Source of the DNA: CAMFKD01 sp964436955
GTDB taxonomy: Bacteria > Chlamydiota > Chlamydiia > Chlamydiales > JAJFMA01
Direction: 5' to 3'
Assembly: GCA_964436955.1 (NCBI GenBank)
Contig: CAYTFC010000003.1
Location: 7,400-71,399, forward strand
Length of the DNA stretch: 64,000 nt
Positions 44,209 through 53,390 of this stretch are shown here, piece after piece (positions within the stretch are counted from its first letter, which is position 1; every line of letters begins with the position of its first letter). The translations under genes and the position numbers were made by a program. Under the pieces are notes generated by a model, which was not told where the DNA came from, made no database searches, and saw only the letters and a program-made list of their open reading frames with translations.

Positions 44209-44714
44209 TTTTTCGCTCCTACCGATTGTAAATCGGGAATAAGGCCATTCTTTAATAGGTATGTGGAACTGAATACGATGTCGTCAGTATAGTAGATGCG
44301 CCCGCCCACTGCTTCGATAGCCGCAATTTCTTCCTGCAGTTTAACGTCATCTGGCGTTTTCTGATACTCAATGCCTTTAATGTAAATGCTTGGAGCTAGC
44401 AGACGTATCGTAGGAGCCGCTGAGGGCCATCGATTGAGGCCAACATAATCAATGATGGATAGAGCATTCAAATATTCACAACGTTGCCGGTGATTAAAAA
44501 AAGGTCTGCCTGGGCCTTTATTTACATAGCGATCTTCAGTCACCGTCACCACTAGAACATCGCCTTGGCTCTTTGCTTCTTCAAAGTGCTTAAGGTGGCC
44601 GTAGTGTACAAGATCAAAGCACCCATGACAGTGAACGACACAAGTTCCCTGAGATTTTTTTAATGCGATTATTGCTGCCAGCTCATCTAGGTCTTTAATT
44701 TTATTTAAATCCAT
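44205..44714 (-). CDS. Stand-alone heptose-type adenylyltransferase
   Basis: A 169-residue cytidylyltransferase-fold enzyme equivalent to the nucleotidyltransferase half of HldE (HldC-like). It has GCFDLVHYGHLKH (HxGH motif), VVTVTEDRYVNKGPGRP, a YIKGIEY motif that aligns with the family's KGGDY, and a late STYLLK. It transfers a nucleotide to a sugar-1-phosphate. It overlaps both its neighbours (the kinase fusion upstream and the ABC gene downstream). The window therefore has two such domains, one free and one fused. Whether both act on heptose is unknown. Confidence 0.82.
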   Translation of the reverse strand: MDLNKIKDLDELAAIIALKKSQGTCVVHCHGCFDLVHYGHLKHFEEAKSQGDVLVVTVTEDRYVNKGPGRPFFNHRQRCEYLNALSIIDYVGLNRWPSAAPTIRLLAPSIYIKGIEYQKTPDDVKLQEEIAAIEAVGGRIYYTDDIVFSSTYLLKNGLIPDLQSVGAKK

Positions 44715-46206
44715 ATTTCAGCCCTTGTCTTAGATCCTCTATAGAAACCGGAATATTACCTGTGCGGCTAACCTGGCATGCTGCAGCAAGACTGCCTAAA
44801 AAGGCACTTTCCCAAAGACTACCCCCAGCAATTAGAGTTAGGGCTGCGGCTGTCAGCAGGGAATCACCAGCGCCGGCAACGTCTTTTGGAGAGCTGTTAA
44901 GCGCTGGTAGCTTGTCTGTATGGAAAATAGACGAACCCGCTTCTGCGGAATACATAAGAATACCTTCAGCGCCTAAAGTGATCACAACGTTCTGAGCATT
45001 ACATTTATGGCAAAGGTTTTGAGCCAATACAGCCAAACCAGAATCATAGTCCTTTAGGGCAATTCGGGCTTCGCGCTCAGTGGGAGTAATGAGTTTCATT
45101 CCCATAAACCGTGATACGTCACCAATTTGTGAGGAGGACTGACTGTCTGCGACCATGGCAATGCCCTTGTCTGTGCAATGACGAGTAAGGACATCTACCA
45201 TTGATTGGGGCAAACAGCCGTAGCTAAAATCGGAAAAAATGACGACGTCACATCCCTCAATGCACTCTTGAAGGTCTTTCAACATGCGTTGAGATGTTTC
45301 ATTCGAGATCGCATGTTGTCGCAGATGGTTAACTCGCAATAACGTTTTTCCTGCCGCGCGAAAACGTTGCTTGAGTGTAGTAGGTCGCTCGGGTTCAACA
45401 TAAAATGTGGCCTTCACACCTTCTTGCATTAAGCGCTGACGAACAAAACTAGCAGGTTCATCCTGACCTAATACGGAAAAGAACGAAACTTCTGCTCCTA
45501 AGCGCTTAGCATGGGCTGCAACTATAGCCGCTCCCCCCACAAACGTTTCGCGCATTAGAGGGCTGACAACTATGGTAGGATCCTCCTGTGACATGCCTAA
45601 GGCTTCACAATCAATGTATTCATCAATAATGGTATCTCCAATCACGCATACTTTGACGGAGGTAAATGATTCAAAAAGAGTAGGTAGGCGATGCAGTCCG
45701 CTTCCATGGCGCTCTAAAAAATTCGATGGAATATGGATGCCTGTTGCGGAGACCTCCTTGATCTGTTTTCTCAATAGATCAAAAGATGAAAACCCGATGT
45801 CTCCAGAGCAAAAGGCTAAGCGTCCTCCATACTTTTGTAATACCGCGGTTTCAGGATTATCTCTTCCCTCGTGTTCCTTACCCTTAACAACAATTTCGGG
45901 ACGCAGCCATTCCACAATTTGAGCAGATGGATCGCGCATGATGAATGCATGATCTACCCAAGTTGTCTCCTGAATTGCTTCCAAACGAATGGCCTCTGGC
46001 AGAAGAGTATCTGGAAAATCGTCTGATGTGACCCCCACAACCAAGCAATCGCCACTTTCAGCAGCGAAGCGTAATAGGCGTAAATGGCCAGGGTGAAGGA
46101 TATTGAAATTGCCTGGGACAAAAACAATGCTACTGCCAGTACCGGCCTTGATCCTTATCTGTTCTAGATAATCCTTGCAGTTAACGGGAACTGTATTTGA
46201 CACCAT
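44701..46206 (-). CDS. HldE-like bifunctional protein with reversed domain order
   Basis: 501 residues. Residues about 20-155 form a nucleotidyltransferase with GNFNILHPGHLR (HxGH) and VKGKEHEG. Residues about 180-495 form a PfkB/ribokinase-fold kinase: VIGDTIIDEYIDC, GGAAIVAAHAKRLGA, SDFSYGCLP, and late VAGAGDSLLTAAAL with the catalytic aspartate. E. coli HldE has kinase first and adenylyltransferase second, so the order here is swapped. The pair of activities would make a nucleotide-heptose from heptose-7-phosphate if a bisphosphatase is supplied. It overlaps the stand-alone adenylyltransferase by 14 bp. Confidence 0.85.
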   Translation of the reverse strand: MVSNTVPVNCKDYLEQIRIKAGTGSSIVFVPGNFNILHPGHLRLLRFAAESGDCLVVGVTSDDFPDTLLPEAIRLEAIQETTWVDHAFIMRDPSAQIVEWLRPEIVVKGKEHEGRDNPETAVLQKYGGRLAFCSGDIGFSSFDLLRKQIKEVSATGIHIPSNFLERHGSGLHRLPTLFESFTSVKVCVIGDTIIDEYIDCEALGMSQEDPTIVVSPLMRETFVGGAAIVAAHAKRLGAEVSFFSVLGQDEPASFVRQRLMQEGVKATFYVEPERPTTLKQRFRAAGKTLLRVNHLRQHAISNETSQRMLKDLQECIEGCDVVIFSDFSYGCLPQSMVDVLTRHCTDKGIAMVADSQSSSQIGDVSRFMGMKLITPTEREARIALKDYDSGLAVLAQNLCHKCNAQNVVITLGAEGILMYSAEAGSSIFHTDKLPALNSSPKDVAGAGDSLLTAAALTLIAGGSLWESAFLGSLAAACQVSRTGNIPVSIEDLRQGLKYGFK

Positions 46207-46232
46207 ATTTTAAACTCCTCCCACCTAAGTAT

Positions 46233-48203
46233 TTAGTATGCTTTTGCCAACTTGGGTTGGAGAAGCGTTGTAGACCCAGGCCCGACTGGGAGTAGTTTTG
46301 GGTGCTGTCTATCAATGAACCAATGATACCACAGTTCGAAATTGGCGAAATACAATAGCCGGCGAGCGGCTCGTGTAGTACCAGATCTGTCATTGAGCAC
46401 GTCTTCTAGAGCCGAGCGCTTAAAGACAGCTCGCTCTTTAAGCTGCTCCACTCGCTTTCGCAACACCTGCTCTATTGATCCGGTAATAAAGTCGGCTTCT
46501 GGTATGCCAAAGCCCTTTTTCTTCATTTCCAAGCAGGAAGGATGGATGTATTTTGCACTTAGTTTTCGTAAAAGATACTTGGATTGATCTTTACGCCATT
46601 TCAAATGGGTGGGTAAGCGGAAGCAGAATTCCACCAAGTCGCGATCTAGATAGGGAAACCTGCCCTCTATATGAAACCGCATCAAAAACCTGTCTGAGGT
46701 ATGATTGTGATGAGTTCCTATATAGAATTTCATGTCTGCATAAGACAAAGCTTGGAATGAGTCCGTGAACTTTTTTAGATCTGGCGAAGCGCTTCTGATA
46801 GCTGCTAGTGCATCAATATTATCGTCTAAAAGATTATCTGCAAAGACGCTCGCGGGATTTTCATAAAGGTAGGAAGCAAAGAGTCTTCTAAAGATATCAA
46901 AGGGATCACTACTTTCCATGATTCGCGCAGCGGTTGTAAGGCGACCTTTTCGAGGGATAAAAGGTGCCAAAAAGGAAAGATGCTTCAACCATGGCCAATG
47001 TTGCTGGAGGTTTCTGTAGTATCCATACCCTCCCATCAATTCATCCGGTCCAAGTCCGTTTAAAATAACGCGAATTCCATGTTTTGAGATATTTTGTGCA
47101 ATGGGGTAGTGTGGTTCTAAAGCTCCAATAGGTTCTTCAAATACCCATAGCATATCATCCAGAGAACCCATTAAGTCTTCTTTGCGAAACCTTGTAATGG
47201 TATGTGACAAGTTATGCATTTTTGCAGTTGCATGCGCCTGATCCAGTTCACTCAGGGAATCAAGCGCTGTGTCATATGCCAATGTAAAGGCTCGGATAGT
47301 CGGGTGCATACTTGCAGCTATCGCCGTCATGGTTGTGGAATCTAACCCACCGCTCATGAGTGTCCCTACTTCCACATCAGCGATCAAGCATCTCTTGATA
47401 GCTTGATGAAGAAGCTCTTCGTAACGCTCTAAAGCCTTTTCTTCGCTAATGTCCAGCTGCTGACCTACTGGCAAATCCCAGTATTGAACAATTTGCTTTG
47501 AACCAACAGCTCTACCACTTAAGTAATGGCCAGGAGATAGCGCAAAGGCATCTTTGTAAGAGGTAGATGGCCTGGGAGAGCCCTGAAAAGCTATTCCTAA
47601 ACAGAGTCCATTCCAGTTCGGTTTTGGATCGTAAAGGCCAGAAGCAATCAGAGTTGTCATGTCCGAAGCAAAGACAAAGGAGCTCTCTCTTTGGTGATAG
47701 TATAACGGTTTTATTCCGATACAATCCCTAGCAATAAAAATAGAACGCTCCACAGCATCATAAATGGCAAAGGCATACATGCCGCGAAATTTATCCAGTG
47801 CGTTATTACCCCATTGAAGATAGGCCTTTAGAACGACTTCGGTATCCGAGTCGCTGTAGAAATCCCATCCATGGCTTTCAAGTTCAGTACGAATCTCCAA
47901 AAAATTGTAGACCTCGCCATTGTACGTAAGCCAAAAGCGTCCTGAAGAAGCAGACATTGGCTGCGCTGCGCGATCGCTCAGATCGATAATTTTTAGGCGC
48001 GTATGCAGCAATGCGCCGAATACTAACGTATTGGGGTCTATCGCTTCGTTGAATGATGAAACCGTGCCTTGATTTGTGAAGAATACCCACCCTTGACCAT
48101 CAGGACCACGGTCATAAAGAGTGCTTAAACAGCGTTGAGCCATCGCCAATGCCAGAGTAAAAGGCAGAGGATTGTCCAGAAAGAAGCCGGCAATACCACA
48201 CAT
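46233..48203 (-). CDS. Asparagine-synthase-like glutamine amidotransferase
   Basis: A 656-residue AsnB-family protein. The N-terminal class II glutaminase begins MCGIAGFF with the catalytic cysteine after Met processing, followed by LVFGALLHTRLKIIDLSDRAAQP. The synthetase half has LMSGGLDSTTM (ATP pyrophosphatase loop), VILNGLGPDELMGGY and FPYLDRDLVEF. In polysaccharide clusters such proteins often amidate uronic acids or similar carboxyl groups rather than aspartate. It lies between the GT9 gene and the reversed HldE-like gene. True asparagine synthesis cannot be excluded. Confidence 0.88.
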   Translation of the reverse strand: MCGIAGFFLDNPLPFTLALAMAQRCLSTLYDRGPDGQGWVFFTNQGTVSSFNEAIDPNTLVFGALLHTRLKIIDLSDRAAQPMSASSGRFWLTYNGEVYNFLEIRTELESHGWDFYSDSDTEVVLKAYLQWGNNALDKFRGMYAFAIYDAVERSIFIARDCIGIKPLYYHQRESSFVFASDMTTLIASGLYDPKPNWNGLCLGIAFQGSPRPSTSYKDAFALSPGHYLSGRAVGSKQIVQYWDLPVGQQLDISEEKALERYEELLHQAIKRCLIADVEVGTLMSGGLDSTTMTAIAASMHPTIRAFTLAYDTALDSLSELDQAHATAKMHNLSHTITRFRKEDLMGSLDDMLWVFEEPIGALEPHYPIAQNISKHGIRVILNGLGPDELMGGYGYYRNLQQHWPWLKHLSFLAPFIPRKGRLTTAARIMESSDPFDIFRRLFASYLYENPASVFADNLLDDNIDALAAIRSASPDLKKFTDSFQALSYADMKFYIGTHHNHTSDRFLMRFHIEGRFPYLDRDLVEFCFRLPTHLKWRKDQSKYLLRKLSAKYIHPSCLEMKKKGFGIPEADFITGSIEQVLRKRVEQLKERAVFKRSALEDVLNDRSGTTRAARRLLYFANFELWYHWFIDRQHPKLLPVGPGSTTLLQPKLAKAY

Positions 48204-48222
48204 ACTTTTTTACTCCTATTGG

Positions 48223-49293
48223 CTAAGTCAATGATAATCCCTTAAAAAAGCTTCGAAATTCCTGAAACACTAGTTCTGGGTGCAAGGCCCACAGGCATGC
48301 ATGATCGGTGCAATCGACAGCATTCTTAAATCGGCTGGTATTTCTTCCTACCCAAACATTACAAGGTCCACAAGAAGGGTTAGAGGAAACATCTCGATGC
48401 ATTTTAGGATTTAGCCACTCATAGCCAAATTGACTGGGGCTTGAACCACCCCAAACAATGAAGGTGGGCTTCTTAAGGGAAGCAGCAATATGCATTAAAC
48501 CGCTATCATGTCCAACAAGAACACTGCTTTGTTTAATAATATTCATAACCTCACTCAGATTTGTCTTCCCAACTAGAGATGCTACCCCAGGAATATTCTC
48601 CTGCATAATTATTTGAGCATTGATCTGCTCGTTTTTATCGCCCAGTAAAATAAACTGATGGCTTCGAAAGGCTTTTGATGCCATTTTGAGCCACTCTATC
48701 CAGTATTCTAATGGCCACGTTTTAAAGGCAAAAAGGTTATTCGCCGCGGTAGGCTGAATGGCAATATAGGGCAAAGTTGTGTCTATGGAAGTAGGCTGCG
48801 CGGTTGAAAAACATCTTGCTATAGTATCCTCTGAAAATGCCATCATATCAGGCAACATATCGTCATTTGTGGCATGGGGGACGCTAAGGCGCAGATTTTG
48901 AATTGCAGCATGAATACCTGTTGCGGGTGGTTGAGTAGTAGCATTTGCTCCTAGAAGCAGCCACAGTCTTTTTCCTTCTAGGGTGCCGATGATTTTGCGT
49001 CCTATCAATCGAGAGGTGAGGATGTTTTCCTTCGTTGCAGCTAGATAGCTGAGATAGACTTCGTCAAACGCTTTATAGTTGTCTTTTACCAGACCAAATA
49101 GCGAGGCCATTGAGTCTTGGATAGAAATGGCGTTATCTAAAAGGCCGGTATCTTTGAATAATACATCAGAGAAGTATTGCGATTGAAATATACCGGTGAC
49201 GATACGCCCAGTTGCCTTTAGATTTTTTAATAAAGGAATCATGAGCAACGCATCGCCAAGTCCGGCGTTAATGTAGACAGCAGCTCGTATCAC
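48223..49293 (-). CDS. Family 9 glycosyltransferase (heptosyltransferase-like)
   Basis: A 356-residue GT-B protein of the WaaF/WaaC family. The N-terminal GLGDALLMIPLLKNLK is characteristic. The C-terminal donor domain has LVGKTNLSEVMNIIKQSSVLVGHDSGLMHIAASLKKPTFIVWGG, whose GHDSGLMHIA motif binds the nucleotide-heptose in known enzymes. A C-terminal cluster of cysteines (CGPC) is common in the group. The start is GTG 49293; it heads the minus-strand operon. With the heptose-type enzymes in the same operon it plausibly transfers heptose, though family members can use other sugars. Confidence 0.87.
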   Translation of the reverse strand: MIRAAVYINAGLGDALLMIPLLKNLKATGRIVTGIFQSQYFSDVLFKDTGLLDNAISIQDSMASLFGLVKDNYKAFDEVYLSYLAATKENILTSRLIGRKIIGTLEGKRLWLLLGANATTQPPATGIHAAIQNLRLSVPHATNDDMLPDMMAFSEDTIARCFSTAQPTSIDTTLPYIAIQPTAANNLFAFKTWPLEYWIEWLKMASKAFRSHQFILLGDKNEQINAQIIMQENIPGVASLVGKTNLSEVMNIIKQSSVLVGHDSGLMHIAASLKKPTFIVWGGSSPSQFGYEWLNPKMHRDVSSNPSCGPCNVWVGRNTSRFKNAVDCTDHACLWALHPELVFQEFRSFFKGLSLT

Positions 49294-49358
49294 AGTAAAA
49301 TCCAGAATTTAGTATTGTGGAAACTCTAGCATAATGTGAAATTTGATGTGTAGAGGTT

Positions 49359-49467
49359 AGACCCTGATTGCTACCCAATGCAGTCAACTTAAAATAAACC
49401 TTTGTTAATGCCGCTTCGCCGAAGTGGTATTAACAAAGGTTTATTTTAAGTTGACAGCATTGGGTGG
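49359..49467. repeat. Dispersed repeat plus hairpin with 47-nt arms
   Basis: Bases 49359-49378 are a copy of AGACCCTGATTGCTACCCAA, overlapping a hairpin whose arms are 49371-49417 and 49421-49467 around GCC. The arms differ at only a few positions and include CAACTTAAAATAAACC and its complement. The central GCCGCTTC-GCC-GAAGTGGT is a member of the REP-like palindrome family. It lies in the divergent gap between the GT9 operon and the polytopic membrane protein gene. Confidence 0.88.
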
Positions 49468-49514
49468 CAAGTCGGGTTTAAAGCTTGGGCATCGATAATT
49501 CCAAGCCGATCACC

Positions 49515-49543
49515 TTGTCAAAAATAAGTTATTTCAATATTGT
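49515..49543 (+). promoter_or_regulatory. Candidate sigma-70-type promoter
   Basis: TTGTCA (49515-49520) and TATTGT (49538-49543) are separated by 17 bases, about 30 bases upstream of the SD of the membrane protein gene. The match is fair, not strong. It lies after the large hairpin. Confidence 0.4.
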
Positions 49544-49578
49544 GCAGTGCAGTTTTTCATAACCGAAGGCAGGCAACC

Positions 49579-51129
49579 ATGTATCAACTTATAAACAAAA
49601 TGGACTTCGAAGCTATCAGATTTCGGGGCCTTCTAGTAGTGGGTTGGGCCTTATTTGGCGCTTTTGTGGCGACATATTTGCTTTATTGGTACAGCGTTGG
49701 TGGCGATGCTTCTATCTACCTGCCTTATGCTAAGTGGATGTTCCATTCTCCATTTAGTTATGGTGTTAGAGGCAATATCGCGTATGGAGCATCTTCTCCC
49801 CTTTGGGCCTTATTTATCTCGGTTTTCTATAGTCCTTCTGACACGGTATACTTGTACAGTTTAAAGGTCGCCAATTTAGCACTATTCCTTGGTTCAATTG
49901 TGATCCTCACCAAGAGCCTAAAGGTGCCTTTTTTACCGTTGTTTTTCTTAATCACAGTGAATGTCTCGGGTGTTTTCGAGTTTTTTCTGCTTTATGAAAA
50001 TGCTCTTATCTTGTTTTGGATTGCCCTCGTGGTGCATTGCATTTGCAAGAACGACGTGCGTCGTTTACTTTGGGTAACTGCATTTTTACCTTTGGTTCGT
50101 GGTGAATTTGTGTTTATTCAGGTGGCTTGTCTGTATGCCTTCAGAAGGGAAATTCACATTAAGCACCTATTATGGCAATGCGTGCCCTTTGGTCTTTATG
50201 CTGGTTACATGTTTTTTAATACGGATTCTCTTATCCCTTCGAGTGTGTTGACGCAAATTTTGAAAAACCGTCTTGCCTCACTAGAGCGTACTGACCGTCA
50301 TTGGATACTCCAAATACTGGCAAATCTGTTCAACAATCCATACGCGTTAGCCTATCTGATTTTTCTCACTGTCGCTGGTCTTTGCAAGGTTCCGCGAATG
50401 GAAAAGCTCTTTAGCGTATGCTTCTGGTCTTTGCTAGCAATGTTTCTTGTTGCAATACTATTGCAACCATCGCTTCGATATAGTTCGGAGTTCTTTTCGC
50501 TTGGCAGTATTGCCTGTGCCGTTTACTTGCATCATTTTCTGGCGAAGAATCGTCTGCCCGACTCATCTTTAGTATTTTCCGCAGTTATCGTGATTATGTT
50601 TTTTACTTGGACGAACCTCTTCTTCCAGGAGTTTAAAGCCAGAAAGGAAAACTCTGAAGGACTTGCTTCTACATGGTACAGTCGCACAGTGCCCGATATG
50701 GCAAATATTCTTAATCAAGTAATGCTACCTGATGATAAAGTCCTCATCTATGAAATTCAGGGTCAGTATCACTTGAATCAACGTGCAGTATCTATGGACG
50801 GAGTAGTCGGCGGACAAGCTACGCCATATTTATTGATGGGAATCAAGGCTGGTAAACCCACCATGGATGCTAGTTATGCAGATTTCATAGAGCAGCACCA
50901 GTATTTAGTATTAGGTCATGGTACGGGCGGAACTCTTTTCAAGGGAACAGCATACGATTTTCTAAATGACACTTGCGAGACATTAAATGTCGGAGATCAT
51001 TGTCGCTATGGATCTTTGATCTTCACGAAGATAGCACAAAACCCTCGTTGGACAACAAAGGGGCAAAAGATAGACGAAACGTGGCGATCAATTTTTAAGA
51101 TCGACCATGCTTCCCAAACAGCTGACTAA
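49579..51129 (+). CDS. Polytopic membrane protein, GT-C glycosyltransferase-like
   Basis: A 516-residue protein with roughly nine to ten hydrophobic segments in the first 370 residues and a soluble C-terminal part. The early acidic motif in GGDASIYLPYAKWM, in the first external loop after TM1, is typical of GT-C enzymes that use polyprenyl-phosphate sugars, but no family-specific motif is certain. I chose ATG 49579 because AGGCAGG lies five bases upstream; ATG 49540 falls inside the predicted promoter. The neighbouring GmhA-like gene follows on the same strand. Transfer of a sugar to a lipid-linked glycan is plausible. Confidence 0.7.
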   Translation: MYQLINKMDFEAIRFRGLLVVGWALFGAFVATYLLYWYSVGGDASIYLPYAKWMFHSPFSYGVRGNIAYGASSPLWALFISVFYSPSDTVYLYSLKVANLALFLGSIVILTKSLKVPFLPLFFLITVNVSGVFEFFLLYENALILFWIALVVHCICKNDVRRLLWVTAFLPLVRGEFVFIQVACLYAFRREIHIKHLLWQCVPFGLYAGYMFFNTDSLIPSSVLTQILKNRLASLERTDRHWILQILANLFNNPYALAYLIFLTVAGLCKVPRMEKLFSVCFWSLLAMFLVAILLQPSLRYSSEFFSLGSIACAVYLHHFLAKNRLPDSSLVFSAVIVIMFFTWTNLFFQEFKARKENSEGLASTWYSRTVPDMANILNQVMLPDDKVLIYEIQGQYHLNQRAVSMDGVVGGQATPYLLMGIKAGKPTMDASYADFIEQHQYLVLGHGTGGTLFKGTAYDFLNDTCETLNVGDHCRYGSLIFTKIAQNPRWTTKGQKIDETWRSIFKIDHASQTAD

Positions 51130-51212
51130 GATTCCATATAGTCCCAAAAAATTGTTGCGCATCAAAATTCCCAGGGCTATCGTGAACGGCACCTAAACGA
51201 TGAGGACACCAT

Positions 51213-51809
51213 ATGACACTTGCTAACTATAACTCCCATATTGTCAATACTCTTAATAATACCGAAGTAACCCATCGCCAACAAGCCGTGGAGCTGCAAG
51301 ATGGTCTTTCGCAACTGCTTGCACAAATGCAGTTGGTTAAACAGAATACCCGTAAGGTAATTCTCATTGGTAATGGTGGTAGCGCGGCGATAGCCAGTCA
51401 TATCGCCACTGACTTTTGGAAGCGTGGTGGTATTCGCGCCATAGCATTCAGTGATGCATCATTGATTACTTGTGTCAGCAATGACTTTTCGTATGCGGAA
51501 GTTTACAGCAAACCTATAGCGCAGTTTGCTGATGAGCACGATCTACTCATCGCCATAAGCAGCAGCGGAAATTCAGAGAACATTCTTAATGCGGTGAAGG
51601 AAGCTAAAAAACAAGGTTGCATTACAGTAACGCTATCAGGATTTTCTTCTGCTAATCTTCTTAGAACTCTTGGTGATATCAACTTCTACGTTCCTGGAAA
51701 AGATTATGGCTGTGTGGAAATTGGACACCTCATCCTTCTTCACTATCTCATCGACTCGTTTTTGACTCAGCAGGTTACCCGAGTTAGCGCTGGCTTAGCT
51801 GCCACATAG
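51213..51809 (+). CDS. SIS-domain isomerase, GmhA-like
   Basis: A 198-residue sugar isomerase domain protein matching sedoheptulose-7-phosphate isomerase (GmhA) or the related DiaA group. The GNGGSAAIASHIATDFWKRG motif binds the phosphate, SSSGNSENI is the second SIS loop, and a late CVEIGHLILLHYLID resembles the GmhA C-terminal helix. SD GAGGAC precedes ATG 51213. With the HldE-like, adenylyltransferase and GT9 genes in the cluster, GmhA activity, the first step to ADP- or GDP-heptose, is the best reading. It meets the next gene tail-to-tail. Confidence 0.85.
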   Translation: MTLANYNSHIVNTLNNTEVTHRQQAVELQDGLSQLLAQMQLVKQNTRKVILIGNGGSAAIASHIATDFWKRGGIRAIAFSDASLITCVSNDFSYAEVYSKPIAQFADEHDLLIAISSSGNSENILNAVKEAKKQGCITVTLSGFSSANLLRTLGDINFYVPGKDYGCVEIGHLILLHYLIDSFLTQQVTRVSAGLAAT

Positions 51810-51827
51810 TAATTTTACACACTTTGG

Positions 51828-53375
51828 TCAATGAACGAACTTGTGAATGGTGTCTCGCAAGGGTATATCTGAGAATAGTAATTTGTAATGTGCCATTGTG
51901 TGCCTTGGAACCAACAATGGACGTAGCAGATCTAGACTGGTTAGCTTCGGTATCATATTTAGCGATATGGAATGCGCTATACCCTCTTCAACGATGTCGA
52001 TGAATTGAAAAGGCGTTTCAAGATACCAAATGGGCTTATTGCAGCTCATTAATTCATATGCCAAGGTTGTTTGGGTACAAGCAATGACATCAATTTTGGA
52101 TAGAGAAGATTCATCCAATACGTCGATGCCCTTGAGCTGTGGTCTTATATCATCATCATACACATCTGTATCGGCATCCTTTGTCCCTGGTGCAGGGGGG
52201 CGTTGTTTAACATAGACATGCCAACCCAATGCAAGAAAGGCCCTCATATAGGCAGATATTGCTTTGTTATCTGATAAAAACTCATAGGGAATAAGGACAG
52301 ACAAGTTTGTGCGTTCTAAGGGCTTTAGTGAAGGCCAAGGCTTGTGAGAAATATTGTTTCTTAAATGGCCTCCAACAACGATTTGATGTGGCAAATATTT
52401 ATTGGAATGCTCAATGAGCACATCCCTCCAGTAATCGCCCCAAACAATAAGAGTGTTGGAGACCACATTGCAGTATTCTCTGGGAATTCCCGGTGCAATC
52501 CACCCAGCGTGGTACTTTGTGAAAAGGCCATGTTGGAAGGTAACTATAGGAATGCTCTTCACTTTGCAGGCTATTAAATAGCCCAATGCTGATTCCAACT
52601 GATCATATCCAAGCACTAATTTTGAGGGGATTGCTTTAGGGCTATCACAAAATGACTTTGCCTCTGCTACCGCATCATAGCATCGTCGATTGATCGCATT
52701 CAAAAGCAAGAAAAACTCATTTTCGGAAAGGTAGGAATGCAAAAACGGTGCGGAAGCGTAGTCTACGGAAGGGGCAACTGGATATTTCCAAGCTTTTTTA
52801 CCAATGCAAAGGGAAGACCTACTTTGCAACCAGTTTAACATGCCTCTGCTGGTATGGAGGTGATCCAAGCGTGTATATGTATGGGTTTCCTTTAGTATGT
52901 TCTTCAAATGCCTATAGCGAAAACCGTCCTCGCCATCATCGTACACAACGATTGCTTGTGCCTTTGGGGATAGAGCACGAGCCACACTTGTACCGAAATT
53001 GTAAACACAACGTTCAATAAAGCTTCTTTTGCGATGAAGAATATCCCACAAGGCTTGCATCCCTCTTGCGGCTGCATATGGCTGAGGGGGAAATTTGAGT
53101 TGATGTCCTCGACAAGCGGCCCAAGCCTCTTGATGCCATACAAGTGGTACGCATACACTCCAGAACAAAAATTCTTGAAATGCAGGTAGTAAGTAGTAGC
53201 CTTTATATTGCCAGCTTGCATAAAGGGGAATACCGGTGGGGGTCTTTAGGTTATTGATTTGTAGGAGCAGGTCTTTAGCTCTAGCTAGATCAAAACTGGG
53301 ATGAAACGTGCGTACACCGCCTGGAAGACCTGCGATCACAACTTCTTCATTTTTCCTTTCAATAATTGAAAGCAA
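51828..53375 (-). CDS. GT-B-like capsule/surface-glycan protein
   Basis: 515 residues resembling capsular polysaccharide glycosyltransferases of the KpsS/TagF-like GT-B group. FQHGLFTKYHAGW and VWGDYWRDVLIEH in the middle, LIPYEFLSDN, VKQRPPAPG, and the late TQTTLAYELMSCNKPIWYLETP correspond to acceptor- and donor-site segments. I accept TTG 53375 because AAAGGAG lies about eight bases upstream. It is the last gene of the operon HAD-ACP-SDR-ligase. The donor is unknown, and confidence in the exact family is moderate. Confidence 0.68.
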   Translation of the reverse strand: MLSIIERKNEEVVIAGLPGGVRTFHPSFDLARAKDLLLQINNLKTPTGIPLYASWQYKGYYLLPAFQEFLFWSVCVPLVWHQEAWAACRGHQLKFPPQPYAAARGMQALWDILHRKRSFIERCVYNFGTSVARALSPKAQAIVVYDDGEDGFRYRHLKNILKETHTYTRLDHLHTSRGMLNWLQSRSSLCIGKKAWKYPVAPSVDYASAPFLHSYLSENEFFLLLNAINRRCYDAVAEAKSFCDSPKAIPSKLVLGYDQLESALGYLIACKVKSIPIVTFQHGLFTKYHAGWIAPGIPREYCNVVSNTLIVWGDYWRDVLIEHSNKYLPHQIVVGGHLRNNISHKPWPSLKPLERTNLSVLIPYEFLSDNKAISAYMRAFLALGWHVYVKQRPPAPGTKDADTDVYDDDIRPQLKGIDVLDESSLSKIDVIACTQTTLAYELMSCNKPIWYLETPFQFIDIVEEGIAHSISLNMIPKLTSLDLLRPLLVPRHTMAHYKLLFSDIPLRDTIHKFVH

Positions 53376-53390
53376 GGCAACCAGCTCCTT

